From Cryptomeria japonica (taxonomy: Eukaryota > Streptophyta > Pinopsida > Cupressales > Cupressaceae), in NCBI RefSeq assembly GCF_030272615.1, contig NW_026729156.1, forward strand, positions 105,001-130,000: DNA of 25,000 nucleotides, read 5' to 3'. The notes under the pieces are model-generated. The model ran no database searches. It had not been told where the DNA came from and saw nothing but the letters and a program-made list of their open reading frames with translations. How positions within the stretch are numbered: position 1 is the stretch's first letter; each line of letters starts with the position of its first letter. This document shows positions 7,924 to 17,637 of this stretch, piece after piece. A program made the position numbers and the translations under genes.

Positions 7924-10900
7924 CGGAGCCCGGTTTGCCCCGGGCGCGCACCTCCGCCAGGGTGGGCACCTTGGTGCGCACAACTTGCCTGGGCTGCGCA
8001 CCAGGAAGGGCTCAAGATGGCACCCGCGTTCCGTTTTTTTCACTATCTTTCAGAACGGAAATTTTAAAATATCGTTTTTTTTTGCCTTTTCTGGAAATTA
8101 GTGAAGGCAGCGCATCAAAGGTGCGCAACGCTGGTGCGAACCTGGGAGCGCTCCGATGTGTGCTCCAAGGTGCGGCGTGCACGAAGTCGGACCCCGGTTT
8201 GCCCCGGGTGCGCACCTCGCGTGCACCTTGGTGCGCACACCTTGGCTGGGTTGCGCGCCCTGGTGGGCACCATGGTGCGCACCAAGGAGCGCTCCGAAGT
8301 GTGCTCCAAGGTGCGGCGTGCACGAAGTCGGAGCCCGGTTTGCCCCGGGTGCGCACCTCGCGTGCACCTTCGCCGCGGTGGGCACCATGGCGTGCACGAA
8401 GTCGGAGCCCGGTTTGCCCCGGGTGCGCACCTCGCGTGCACCTTCGCCGGGGTGGGCACCTTGGTGTGCAGACCTTGGCTGGGTTGCGCGCCCTGGTGGG
8501 CACCATGGTGCGCACCAAGGAGCGCTCCGAAGTGTGCTCCAAGGTGCGGCCTGCACGAAGTCGGAGCCCGGTTTGCCCCGGGTGTGCACCTCGGGTGGGC
8601 ACCTTGGTGCGCATGCCTTGCCTGGGCTGCGCACCAGGGCGGGCTCAAGATGGCACCCGCGTTCCTTTTTTTTCACTATCTTTCAAAACGGAAATTTTAA
8701 AATCTCATTTTTTTTTGCCTTTTTCTGGAAATTAGTGAAGGCAGCGCATCAAAGGTGCGCACCTCGCTGCCCACCACGGTGCGCAACGCCGGTGGGCACC
8801 CGGGAGTGCTTCGAAGTGTGCTCCAAGGTGCTGCGTGCACGTTGTCGGAGCCCGGTTTGCCCCGGGTGCGCACCTCGCGTGCACCTTCGTCGGGGTGGGC
8901 ACCTTGGCTGGGTTTGCCCCGGCTGCGCTCCGAAGCGGGGTTATTGGAGCGCCGCCTCTTTTTTTGTCGGAGCGTTTGGTGGGGTTTCTCGCATTGGCTC
9001 TTCCGAGGCCCGGTTGCCACCCTGGCGCGCACGAAGTCGGAAGTAGGGTTAATTGCCCGGGTGCGCACCTTTGCCAGGGTGGGCACCTTACCTGGGCTGC
9101 GCACCAGGGCGGGCTCAAGATGGCACGCGCGTTCCGTTTTTTTCACTATCTTTCAAAACGGAAATTTTAAAATCTCCTTTTTTTTTTGCCTTTTCTGGAA
9201 ATTAGTGAAGGCAGCGCATCAAAGGTGCGCACCTCGCTGCCCACCTTGGTGTGCTCTGAGGTGCGCACCCGGGAGCGCTACGAAGTGTGCTCCAAGGTGC
9301 GGCGTGCACGTTGTCGGAGCCCGGTTTGCCCCGGGTGCGCACCTCGCCTGCACCTTGGCCGGGGTGGGCACCTTGGCTGGGTTTGCCCAGGGTGCGCTCC
9401 GAAGCGGGGTTACTGGAGCGCCCCCTCTTTTTTTGTCAGAGCGTTTGGTGGGGTTTCTCGCATTGGCTCTTCCCAGGCCCGGTTGTTGGGTGCGCTCCCA
9501 CCCTGGCGCGCGCGAAGTTGGAAGTTGGGTTAATTGCCCGGGTGCGCACCTTCGCCAGGGTGGGCACCTTGGTGCGCACACCTTGGCTGGGCTGCGCACC
9601 AGGGCGGGCTCAAGATGGCACCAGCATTCCCTTTTTCTCACTATCTTTCAAAACGGAAATTTTAAAATCTCGTTTTTTTTTTGCCTTTTATGGAAATTAG
9701 TGAAGGCATCGCATCAAAGGTGCGCACCTCGCTGCCCACCTTGGTGTGCTCCGAGGTGCCCACCACGGTGCGCAACGCCGGTGCGAACCCGGGAGCGCCC
9801 CGATGTGTGCTCCAAGGTGCGGCGTGCACGAAGTCGGACCCCGGTTTGCCCCGGGTGCGCACCTCGCGTGCACCTTGGTGCGCACACCTTGGCTGGGTTG
9901 CGCGGCCTGGTGGGCACCATGGTGCGCACCAAGGAGCGCTCCGAAGTGTGCTCCAAGGTGCGGCGTGCACGAAGTCGGAGCCCGGTTTGCCCCGGGTACG
10001 CACCTCGCGTGCACCTTCGCCGGGGTGGGCACCTCGGCTGGGTTGCGCGCCCTGGTGCGCACCAAGGAGCGCTCCGAAGTGTGCTCCAAGGTGCGGCGTG
10101 CACGAAGTCGGAGCCCGGTTTGCCCCGGGTGCGCACCTTCGCCGCGGTGCGCACCATGGCGTGCACGAAGTCGGAGCCCGGTTTGCCCCGGGTGCGCACC
10201 TCGCGTGCACCTTCGGCGGGGTTGCGCGCCCTGGTGGGCACCATGGTGCGCACCAAGGAGCGCTCCGAAGTGTGCTCCAAGGTGCGGCGTGCACGAAGTC
10301 GGAGCCCGGTTTGCCCCGGGTGCGCACCTCGCGTGCACCTTCGGCGGGGTTGCGCGCCCTGGTGGGCACCATGGTGCGCACCAAGGAGCGCTCCGAAGTG
10401 TGCTCCAAGGTGCGGCGTGCACGAAGTCGGAGCCCGGTTTGCCCCGGGTGCGCACCTCGCGTGCACCTTCGCCGCGGTGGGCACCATGGCGTGCACGAAG
10501 TCGGAGCCCGGTTTGCCCCGGGTGCGCACCTCGCGTGCACCTTCGCCGGGGTGGGCACCTCGGCTGGGTTGCGCACCCTGGTGCGCACCAAGGAGCGCTC
10601 CGAAGTGTGCTCCAAGGTGCGGCGTGCACGAAGTCGGAGCCCGGTTTGCCCCGGGTGCGCACCTCGCGTGCACCTTCGCCAGGGTGGGCACCTCGGTGCG
10701 CACACCTTCTCAATGTTTTCTTGCCTTTTCTGGAAATTGGTGAAGGCAGCGCATCAAAGGTGCGCACCTCGGTGTGCTCCGAGGTGCGAACCCGAGAGCG
10801 CTCCGAGGTGCCCACGAAGTCGAAAGTCGGGTTAATTGCATTGTTTTCCCCGGGTGCGCTCCGAGGTGCGCAACATCGGCGCGCACCAAGGAGGGCTCCG

Positions 10901-11385
10901 AAGTGTGCTCCAAGGTGCGCACGATGGCGTGCACCTCTGGTGCGCACGATTCGGAGCTCGGTTTGACCGGGGTGCGCACACCTTGGCTGGGTTGCGCACC
11001 TTTTGTGCGCTCCAAGGTGCGCACGAAGTCGGAGCTCGGTTTGCCCCGGGTGCGCACCTTCGCCAGGGTGCGCACCTTGATGCGCACGCCTTGGCTGGGC
11101 TGCGCACCTTGGTGGGCGCCATGGTGCGCACCTTTCGTGCGCTCCAAGGTGCGCACGAAGTCGGAGCTCGGTTTGCCCCGGGTGCGCACCTTGGTGGGCG
11201 CCATGGTGCACTCCGAGGTGCCCAAGATTGGTGCGCACCAAGGAGCGCTCCGAAGTGCGCTCCAAGGTGCGCGCGAAGTCGAAAGTTGGGTTAATTGTCC
11301 GGTTTGCCTCGGGTGCGCACCTTGCGTGCACCTTCGCCAGGGTGGGCGCCTTGGTGCGCACACCTTGGCTGGGCTGCGCACACCT
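7924..11385. repeat. GC-rich GTGCGCAC palindrome array, copy 2
   Basis: Counterpart of 1-3462 at +7,923. T-rich modules lie at 8008-8125, 8641-8759, 9111-9229, 9606-9725 and 10704-10765 (truncated). GTTTGGTGGGG modules lie at 8904-9061 and 9373-9542. The differences from copy 1 are single bases at 7934, 8071, 9543, 9592 and 10575. Confidence 0.85.
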
Positions 11386-11507
11386 TGGCACCCGCGTTTC
11401 CTTCATTTTAAATTTTTTTTTTTTACAATCTCTCAAGTGGGAAATTCTATAATCTCAACTTTTTTTGCCTTTTCAGGAAACTTTTGAATGGAGCGCATCA
11501 TTGGTGC
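11386..11507 (+). repeat. Diverged T-rich module nearest 5S copy 2
   Basis: Counterpart of 3463-3584, with the same 12-T run and CTATAATCTC segment. Confidence 0.7.
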
Positions 11508-11912
11508 GCTCCGAAGTGTGCTCCAAAGCTCTCTCCAGCTGCGTGCACCTGCCCCGGCCGCGCACCCGGCCCCGCCCAGCTTCGCTCACCTGTCCCGGGC
11601 GTCTGGTGCGGAACCTTAGAGTAAGAAACATCACCGTGCACCTTGGCCAACGTGCGCGACTCGACCGAGCGCGCACTGGCCGAGGTGCACACCGATTTCA
11701 CCTGGGTGCGCGCGCAGCACCTCGGGCGCACCGGGGTGCGCGCACAACGCCCGGGTTGCACCGTGGCCTGTGTGCTCGGGGCGCCTCGGGTGCGCGCTCG
11801 GTGTCGCCCCCGCGCGCGCGGTAGTGCGGGCAGCGCACCCCGGCCCGGCCCGGCCCCGACGAGAACGCAAACGGGCAAAAGGTTTATTCAAATAGCATTG
11901 CGACGCCCGGCG
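11508..11912. other. GC-rich low-repeat spacer downstream of 5S copy 2
   Basis: Counterpart of 3585-3989. It includes the CCGCGCGCGCGG palindrome at 11810-11821. I saw no differences from copy 1. Confidence 0.6.
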
Positions 11913-11925
11913 AAAAACTAAAAAA
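11913..11925 (-). terminator. RNA polymerase III terminator of 5S copy 2
   Basis: Minus strand TTTTTT (11925-11920), AG, TTTTT (11917-11913), directly after the 5S 3' end. Confidence 0.85.
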
Positions 11926-12043
11926 GGGTGCAACACCGGGACTTCCCGGGAGGTCACCCATCCCAGTACTACTCCGGCCCAAGCGCGCTTAACTGCGGAG
12001 TTCTGATGGGATCCGGTGCACTAACGCTGGTATGATCGCACCC
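11924..12043 (-). rRNA. 5S ribosomal RNA, copy 2
   Basis: Identical to 4001-4120 at +7,923, including both internal Pol III boxes, the pairing ends and the immediate flanks. This single spacer therefore carries at least two intact 5S genes 7.9 kb apart, both opposite in direction to the Pol I promoters that begin 2.7 kb further right. Since the duplicated unit extends beyond the left edge, further 5S copies may lie there. Confidence 0.97.
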
Positions 12044-12073
12044 GTTATGAGCTTGTCGCAGTGTGTACTTAGC
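12044..12073 (-). promoter_or_regulatory. 5' flank of 5S copy 2 (Pol III upstream elements)
   Basis: Same as copy 1: C at -1 and TAAGTA at -28 to -23 on the minus strand. Confidence 0.6.
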
Positions 12074-12433
12074 AAACCGCGACCCACGTGCGAATCCACC
12101 CCGGCCACCCACCCCCGTCGAGGTGCACACCCTCCCTCGCGAAGTGCGCCCCGTTCGCCAAGTGTGAGCCCTGCCCGGGTGCGCGCACCTTGCTAGGGCG
12201 TCGGGTGTGCACCCGGCCCGGCCTACGTGCGTGCACCTGGAGGGGGCGTCGTGTGCGTGCAGTGTCCCGTCTGCAACGCGGTGCCCACACACCACCTCGG
12301 GCGCAACGACCTGCGCTCACATGTGGGCCGAGTGCACCTTGGTGCATGTTCGGGGCGCCTCGGGTGCACGCTCGATCTTGCCCCGGTGCACCAAGGCGCT
12401 CGGTTTGCCCCGGGTGCGCACTTGGTGCAAGGT
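12074..12433. other. GC-rich low-repeat spacer upstream of 5S copy 2
   Basis: Counterpart of 4151-4510; no gene recognised and no difference seen. Confidence 0.5.
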
Positions 12434-12773
12434 GGGCACCCAAAATAGGGATCAAGCACCAAAACACAAGTTTCGGGATGCAAAATGGGACCCAAGGACC
12501 ACAAATGCGTTCCAAGACCCATGATGGGTCCACGAGAACAAAAATGTGTTCCGAGACTTAATAAACAAATATTGGGTTTTAGGAGAAGAAACATGCTCTG
12601 ATGCCCAAAACGAGAATCGACCCCGAAAAGGCCACAGGCCAAAAGTGGGATGCGAGACAAAAAAAAATGGGACCCGAGGACCAAAATTGGGTTCCCAGGT
12701 CGAAGACAGGGCAACCGGACAAGAAACGACCTCTAAGGCTCGAAATGAGTCCCGACGACTAAAACTTGACAAG
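12434..12773. other. A-rich spacer stretch, copy 2
   Basis: Counterpart of 4511-4850, with one substitution (12755, A for G). The 15-bp inverted repeat is at 12516-12530. Confidence 0.55.
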
Positions 12774-14515
12774 AAGCACCCATCAGGCACCCAACTCGAC
12801 ACCCATGGGATGCCGACCCACCCGGGCTTCCACCTAGCACACCTTGGCACCCACCCACCCTCGCACCCAACCTCGCACCCAACTTAGCACCTTTGAACCC
12901 ACATTGGCACTCACCCTGACCCTGGCACCTTGGAACCCACATTGGCACTCACCTTGACCCTGGCACCCACCTTTGCACTCACCTTGGGACCCACCCTGGC
13001 TCCCACCTCGGCACCCACCCAGACACCCACCTTGGTTCCTTGGCACCCACCTTGGATCCTTGGCACCCACCCCGACACCCACCTTGGCACGCAACTTGGC
13101 TACTTGCCACCCACCTTGGCTCCTTGACGCCCACCCCGACAACCACCCCGTGACCTACCCTGGCTAGGGTTGGTGCACACCCACCCTGGTGCCCACCTTG
13201 GCACCCACCCTATGACCCACCTTGGCACGCACCTTAGTACCCACCCCGTTACCCACCCTAGGACCCACCCCGTGACCCACCTTGGCCAGGGTGGGTGCAC
13301 CCACCCTGGTGCCCACCTTGGCACCCACCCATCCTAGCACCCAGCCTGTGACCGGGCTTGGAACCCAACCTTGCACCCGCACCCGTCTTGGCCAGTGTGG
13401 GTGCGCACCCATCCTGGCACCCACGTTGTGACACACCCTTTAACCCACGCACCCTAGCACCCACGTTGGCACCCACCTTGGAACCCAACCTAGCAACTTG
13501 GCACCCACCCCGTGACCCACCTTGGCATCCACCATAGCAGTCGCCGACTTGGCACCCACCTCGGCACCCACCTTGACACTTGTGGACCCACCTTGCCACT
13601 CACCCTAGCATCGACCCATCCTAGCACCCACCCTGGCACCTTTGCACCCTAGCACTCACCCATCCTAGCACCTAACCTGTGACCCACCTTGACACTCACC
13701 CTCGCACCCACCTTGGAACCCAACCTAGCACCCACCCACCCTGACACCAACCCTAGCACCTACCCACCCTTGCACCCACCCTGTGACCCATCTTGGCACC
13801 CACCCATCCTACCACTCAACCTATCACCCACCTTCTCACCCACCTTGGCATCCACCTTAGCACCCACCCACACTGGCACCTTGGCACCCACCTCGGGCAA
13901 GGTGGGTGCACACCCACCCTGGCACCCAATTTAGAACCCACCGAGCATGTTACCCACCTTGGCACCCACATTGCAGCCCACCCTAGTACCCACCCCCTAT
14001 GACCCACATTGGCATCCACACCCTAGCACCCAGGCACCTCGACACCCGCCTTGACACCCACCCTAGCACTGAACCTGTGACCCACCTTGGAACTCACCCT
14101 AGAACCCACCCACCCTGTGAACCACCTTGGCATCCACCTTAGCACCCACCCACCTTGGCACCCACTCTAGCACTCACCCATCCTAACACCCAACTTGTTA
14201 CCCACCTTGGCACCCGCCCTCGCGTCCACCTTGAAACCCACCCTAGCACCCACCCACGCAGGAGCCCACCTTGGCACCCAACCTAACACCCACGCATCCT
14301 GGCACCCAACTTGTGACCCACCTTGGAACCCACCCTAGTACCCACCTTTGAACCCACTATATCACCAACCCACCTTGGCACCCACCCTATGACCCTCTTT
14401 GGAATCCACCCTAGCACGCACCCACCCTGGCACCCACCATGGAGCGCACCCTAGCACCCACCCACCTCGGCACGCACCTCAACACCCACCTTGGTGTGCG
14501 CACTGCGCCAACCTC
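12774..14515. repeat. Long CACCC minisatellite
   Basis: The first 525 bp match copy 1. From 13299 the array continues for another 1.2 kb that copy 1 lacks. Units vary around CACCCACCTTGG, CACCCACCCTAGCAC and CACCCAACCTGTGACC. The minus strand is rich in GGGTGGG, with a four-triplet G-quadruplex pattern at 12850-12868. Strand asymmetry is extreme, so open frames such as Thr-His-Pro repeats are artefacts of the repeat. Confidence 0.82.
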
Positions 14516-14680
14516 TCAAAGACCCTATGTGGTGCGCTCCAAAGTGTACACCTTTGGTGCGCTCCAAGGTGCGCACCTTTGGTGCACACCGAGGTGCACA
14601 CCAAAGTGTGCACCGAGGTGAGCACCAAAGTGCACTCTAGGGTGCACACCAAGGCGTGCACCTTTGGTGCGGTCAATGCA
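14516..14680. repeat. Degenerate GTGCGC/CACCTTTGG repeats
   Basis: Short imperfect repeats of about 15-30 bp alternate GTGC(G/A)C with CACCTTTGG or ACCAAAG. They link the CACCC array to the promoter domain. The CACCTTTGGTGCGGTC segment recurs at about 15038 and resembles the unit of the 52-bp array. Confidence 0.65.
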
Positions 14681-14737
14681 AACGAATTCGGAAGTTGGGG
14701 TCGATGTCCTAATCGCTGCTGCAGACTACACGTATGA

Positions 14738-14770
14738 GAATCGGACAAATAGCTTTATATAGGGGAGGTG
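14738..14770 (+). promoter_or_regulatory. Pol I spacer promoter 1
   Basis: TATATAGGGGAGG at 14756-14768 preceded by GAATCGGACAAATAGCT plus one extra T. It matches the plant Pol I start consensus (TATATA followed by a G run), where transcription begins at or beside the A before the G run. Confidence 0.72.
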
Positions 14771-14895
14771 TTGCGTTTGATGGGTCGACTCCCCTGGTTG
14801 TGTGCACTGCACCAACTTCAAAGACCCTGTCTTGTTTAAGAAGTCAAAAGTTGGGGTGGATGTCCTAATCATTGCTGCAGTCTACGCATGTATGA

Positions 14896-14927
14896 GAATC
14901 AGACAAATAGCTTATATAGGGGAGGTG
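14896..14927 (+). promoter_or_regulatory. Pol I spacer promoter 2
   Basis: TATATAGGGGAGG at 14913-14925; upstream block GAATCAGACAAATAGCT (A for G). Confidence 0.72.
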
Positions 14928-15115
14928 TTGCATTCGGTGGGTTGACTCCCCTGGTTGTGCGCACTGCGCCAACCTCAAAGACCCCGCATAGCAGAAGAAG
15001 TCGGAAGTCGGATTTTGGTGAGCACCAAGGCGTGCACCTTTGGTGCGGTCAACGCAGACGAATTCAGAAGTTGGGGTGGATGTCCTAATCGTTGTTGCAG
15101 GCTACACATGTATGA

Positions 15116-15147
15116 GAATCAGACAAATAGCTTATATAGGGGAGGTG
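15116..15147 (+). promoter_or_regulatory. Pol I spacer promoter 3
   Basis: TATATAGGGGAGG at 15133-15145; upstream GAATCAGACAAATAGCT. Confidence 0.72.
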
Positions 15148-15272
15148 TTGGGTTTGATGGGTCAACTCCCTTGGTTGTGCGCATTACGCCAACCTCAAAG
15201 ACCTTGTTTTCGTTAAGAAGTCAAAAGTTGGGGTCAATGTCCTAATGGCTCCTGCAGGCTACACATGTATGA

Positions 15273-15304
15273 GAATCGGACAAATAGCTTATATAGGGGA
15301 GGTG
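15273..15304 (+). promoter_or_regulatory. Pol I spacer promoter 4
   Basis: TATATAGGGGAGG at 15290-15302; upstream GAATCGGACAAATAGCT. Confidence 0.72.
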
Positions 15305-15429
15305 TTGGGTTTGATGGGTCGACTCCCCTGGTTGTGCGCATTACGTCAACCTCAAAGACCTTGTTTTCGTTAAGAAGTCAAAAGTTGGGGTCGATGTCCT
15401 AATTGCTCCTGTAGACTACACATGTATGA

Positions 15430-15461
15430 GAATCAGACAAATAGCTTATATAGGGGAGGTG
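15430..15461 (+). promoter_or_regulatory. Pol I spacer promoter 5
   Basis: TATATAGGGGAGG at 15447-15459; upstream GAATCAGACAAATAGCT. Confidence 0.72.
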
Positions 15462-15586
15462 TTGGGTTTGATGGGTTGACTCCCCTAGTTGTTCGCATTA
15501 CACCAACCTCAAAGACCTTGTTTTCGTTTAGAAGCCGAAAGTTGGGGTCGATGTCCTAATTGCTCCTGCAGGCTACGCATGTATGA

Positions 15587-15618
15587 GAATCAGACAAATA
15601 GCTTATATAGGGGAGGTG
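15587..15618 (+). promoter_or_regulatory. Pol I spacer promoter 6
   Basis: TATATAGGGGAGG at 15604-15616; upstream GAATCAGACAAATAGCT. Last promoter before the 52-bp array. Confidence 0.72.
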
Positions 15619-15740
15619 TTGGGTTTGATGGGTCGACTCCCCTGGTTGTGCGCATTGCGCCAACCTCAAAGACCCTGCATTGCGGATGAAGTCGAAAGTC
15701 AGAGTTTGGTGTGCTACAAGGTGTGGTCGAAGGTGCTCAC

Positions 15741-16445
15741 CTAGGTGTGCACCTTTGGAGCACAGGAAAAGTGCCCTCCAAAAGTGCGCACCTTTGGAGT
15801 GCACAAAAGTGCCCTCCAAAAGTGCGCACCTTTGGAGCGCAGAAAAGTGCCCTCCAAAAAGTGCCCTCCAAAAGTGCGCACCTTTGGAGCGCAGAAAAGT
15901 GCCCTCCAAAAAGTGCCCTCCAAAAGTGCGCACCTTTGGAGCGCAGAAAAGTGCCCTCCAAAAAGTGCCCTCCAAAAGTGCGCACCTTTGGAGCGCAGAA
16001 AAGTGCCCTCCAAAAAGTGCCCTCCAAAAGTGCGCACCTTTGGAGCGCAGAAAAGTGCCCTCCAAAAAGTGCCCTCCAAAAGTGCGCACCTTTGGAGCGC
16101 AGAAAAGTGCCCTCCAAAAAGTGCCCTCCAAAAGTGCGCACCTTTGGAGCGCAGAAAAGTGCCCTCCAAAAAGTGCCCTCCAAAAGTGCGCACCTTTGGA
16201 GCGCAGAAAAGTGCCCTCCAAAAAGTGCCCTCCAAAAGTGCGCACCTTTGGAGCGCAGAAAAGTGCCCTCCAAAAAGTGCCCTCCAAAAGTGCGCACCTT
16301 TGGAGCGCAGAAAAGTGCCCTCCAAAAAGTGCCCTCCAAAAGTGCGCACCTTTGGAGCGCAGAAAAGTGCCCTCCAAAAGTGCGCACCTTTGGAGCGCAC
16401 AAAAGTGCCCTCCAAAAGTGCGCACTTTTGGTGCGCACCAAGGCG
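15741..16445. repeat. 52-bp tandem array (10 full units)
   Basis: Units starting AGAAAAGTGCCCTCC recur at exactly 52-bp steps from 15841 to 16361, giving ten full units with essentially no differences. Each contains GTGCCCTCCAAAA twice and GTGCGCACCTTTGGAGCGC once. Shorter units with only one GTGCCCTCC element flank it on the left (15765-15840) and right (16361-16435). A 52-bp period is not a multiple of three, and frames are open on both strands, so it is not coding. Confidence 0.93.
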
Positions 16446-16523
16446 CTGGTTCGGTCGTTGCAGGCGAGTTCGGAAGTTGGGGTCGATGTCCTGAGCGGAG
16501 GTGCCAAACTACACAGGTGTCCG

Positions 16524-16555
16524 GAATCGGACAAATAGCTTATATAGGGGAGGTG
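16524..16555 (+). promoter_or_regulatory. Pol I spacer promoter 7
   Basis: TATATAGGGGAGG at 16541-16553; upstream GAATCGGACAAATAGCT. The following GTGTATGCTTCG distinguishes array B from the GTGTTGGGTTTG of array A. Confidence 0.74.
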
Positions 16556-16833
16556 TATGCTTCGATGGGTCGACTCCCAGGTTGAGCGCACCGCGCCAAC
16601 CTCAAAGACCCTACGGTATGGATGAAGTCGGAAGTTGGGTCCGATGAGCCGATTCGATTAGTAGGATGCTCATGAGGTCGGAATTTGGGTCCGATGACCT
16701 GCCATGTGCAGGAAGGCGAATGTTGACACTGTGCGTTGCAAGGTGCACACCAAGGCGCTGGTGCGGTCTTTTTAGTCGAGTTCGGAAGTTGGGGTCGATG
16801 TCCTGATCGGAGGTGCAAGCTACACAGGTGTGG

Positions 16834-16865
16834 GAATCGGACAAATAGCTTATATAGGGGAGGTG
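16834..16865 (+). promoter_or_regulatory. Pol I spacer promoter 8
   Basis: TATATAGGGGAGG at 16851-16863, 310 bp after promoter 7. Confidence 0.74.
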
Positions 16866-17143
16866 TATGCTTCGTTGGGTCGACTCCCCGGGTTGAGCGC
16901 ACCGCGCCAACCTCAAAGACCCTACGGTATGGATGAAGTCGGAAGTTGGGTCCGATGACCGATTCGATATGTAGGCATACTCGCGAGGTCGGAATTTGGG
17001 TCCGATGACCTGCCACGTGCAGGAAGGCGAATGTTGGCACTGTGCGTTGCAAGGTGCGCACCAAGGCGCTGGTTCGGTCGTTGGAGGCGAGTTCGGAGTT
17101 GGGGTCGATGTCTTGATCGGAGGTGCAAACTACACAGGTGTGG

Positions 17144-17175
17144 GAATCGGACAAATAGCTTATATAGGGGAGGTG
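17144..17175 (+). promoter_or_regulatory. Pol I spacer promoter 9
   Basis: TATATAGGGGAGG at 17161-17173, 310 bp after promoter 8. Confidence 0.74.
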
Positions 17176-17454
17176 TATGCTTCGTTGGGTCGACTCCCCG
17201 GGTTGAGCGCACCGCGCCAACCTCAAAGACCCTACGGTATGGATGAAGTCGGAAGTTGGGTCCGATGACCGATTCGATATGTAGGCATACTCGCGAGGTC
17301 GGAATTTGGGTCCGATGACCTGCCATGTGCAGGAAGGCGAATGTTGGGACTGTGCGTCGCAAGGTGCGCACCAAGGCGCTGGTGCCGTCGTTGCAGTCGA
17401 GTTCGGAAGTTGGGGTCGATGTCCTGGTCAGAGGTGCAAACTACACAGGTGTGG

Positions 17455-17486
17455 GAATCGGACAAATAGCTTATATAGGGGAGGTG
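17455..17486 (+). promoter_or_regulatory. Pol I spacer promoter 10
   Basis: TATATAGGGGAGG at 17472-17484, 311 bp after promoter 9. Confidence 0.74.
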
Positions 17487-17637
17487 TATGCTTCGATGGG
17501 TCGACTCCCTGGGTTGAGCGCACCGCGCCAACCTCAAAGACCCTACAGTATGGATGAAGTCGGAAGTTGGGTCCGATGACCGATTCGATACGTAGGCATA
17601 TTGGCGAGGTCTGAATTTGTGTCCGATGACCTGCCAT

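Larger units (their letters stand above)
5376..13298. repeat. Copy 2 (complete) of the 7,923-bp tandem IGS repeat
   Basis: The unit begins where the CACCC minisatellite of copy 1 changes abruptly into the GC-rich array (about 5375). It ends where the same minisatellite in copy 2 continues instead (13298). Both sides share GGCCAGGGTGGGTGC (5361-5375 and 13284-13298). The GC-rich array contains the near-identical GCCAGGGTGGGCACC many times, so the junction is best explained by unequal exchange at this short homology. The unit carries its own 5S gene at 11924-12043. Confidence 0.88.
14681..15740 (+). repeat. Spacer-promoter array A (six units)
   Basis: Six tandem units at spacings of 157, 220, 157, 157 and 157 bp. 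Each unit has GGAAGTTGGGGTCGATGTCC or a variant, a TGCAGRCTACRCATG-type segment, the Pol I start motif, GGGTCGACTCCCCTGG and CCAACCTCAAAGACC. The 220-bp unit carries an extra segment (about 14997-15060) with GGTGAGCACCAAGGCGTGC. Duplicated spacer promoters upstream of the gene promoter are a known feature of rDNA spacers. Confidence 0.85.

Noticed and set aside
1-13298. Assembly artefact as the sole explanation of the duplication
   Set aside because: Eight scattered substitutions separate the copies, and the junction joins at short homology, so a true duplication is favoured. It cannot be excluded without reads.
13299-14515. Telomere-like or simple satellite outside rDNA
   Set aside because: The repeat is not the plant telomere motif (TTTAGGG), and it is continuous with the 5S segment on the left and Pol I promoters on the right.
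15741-16445. CRISPR-like regular array
   Set aside because: There are no variable spacers; the whole 52-bp unit is repeated. The context is eukaryotic rDNA.
15680-16591. Open frames of about 220-300 residues over the 52-bp array
   Set aside because: All three plus frames and at least three minus frames stay open because the unit lacks stops. Its length is not a multiple of three, so each unit is read in a different frame.
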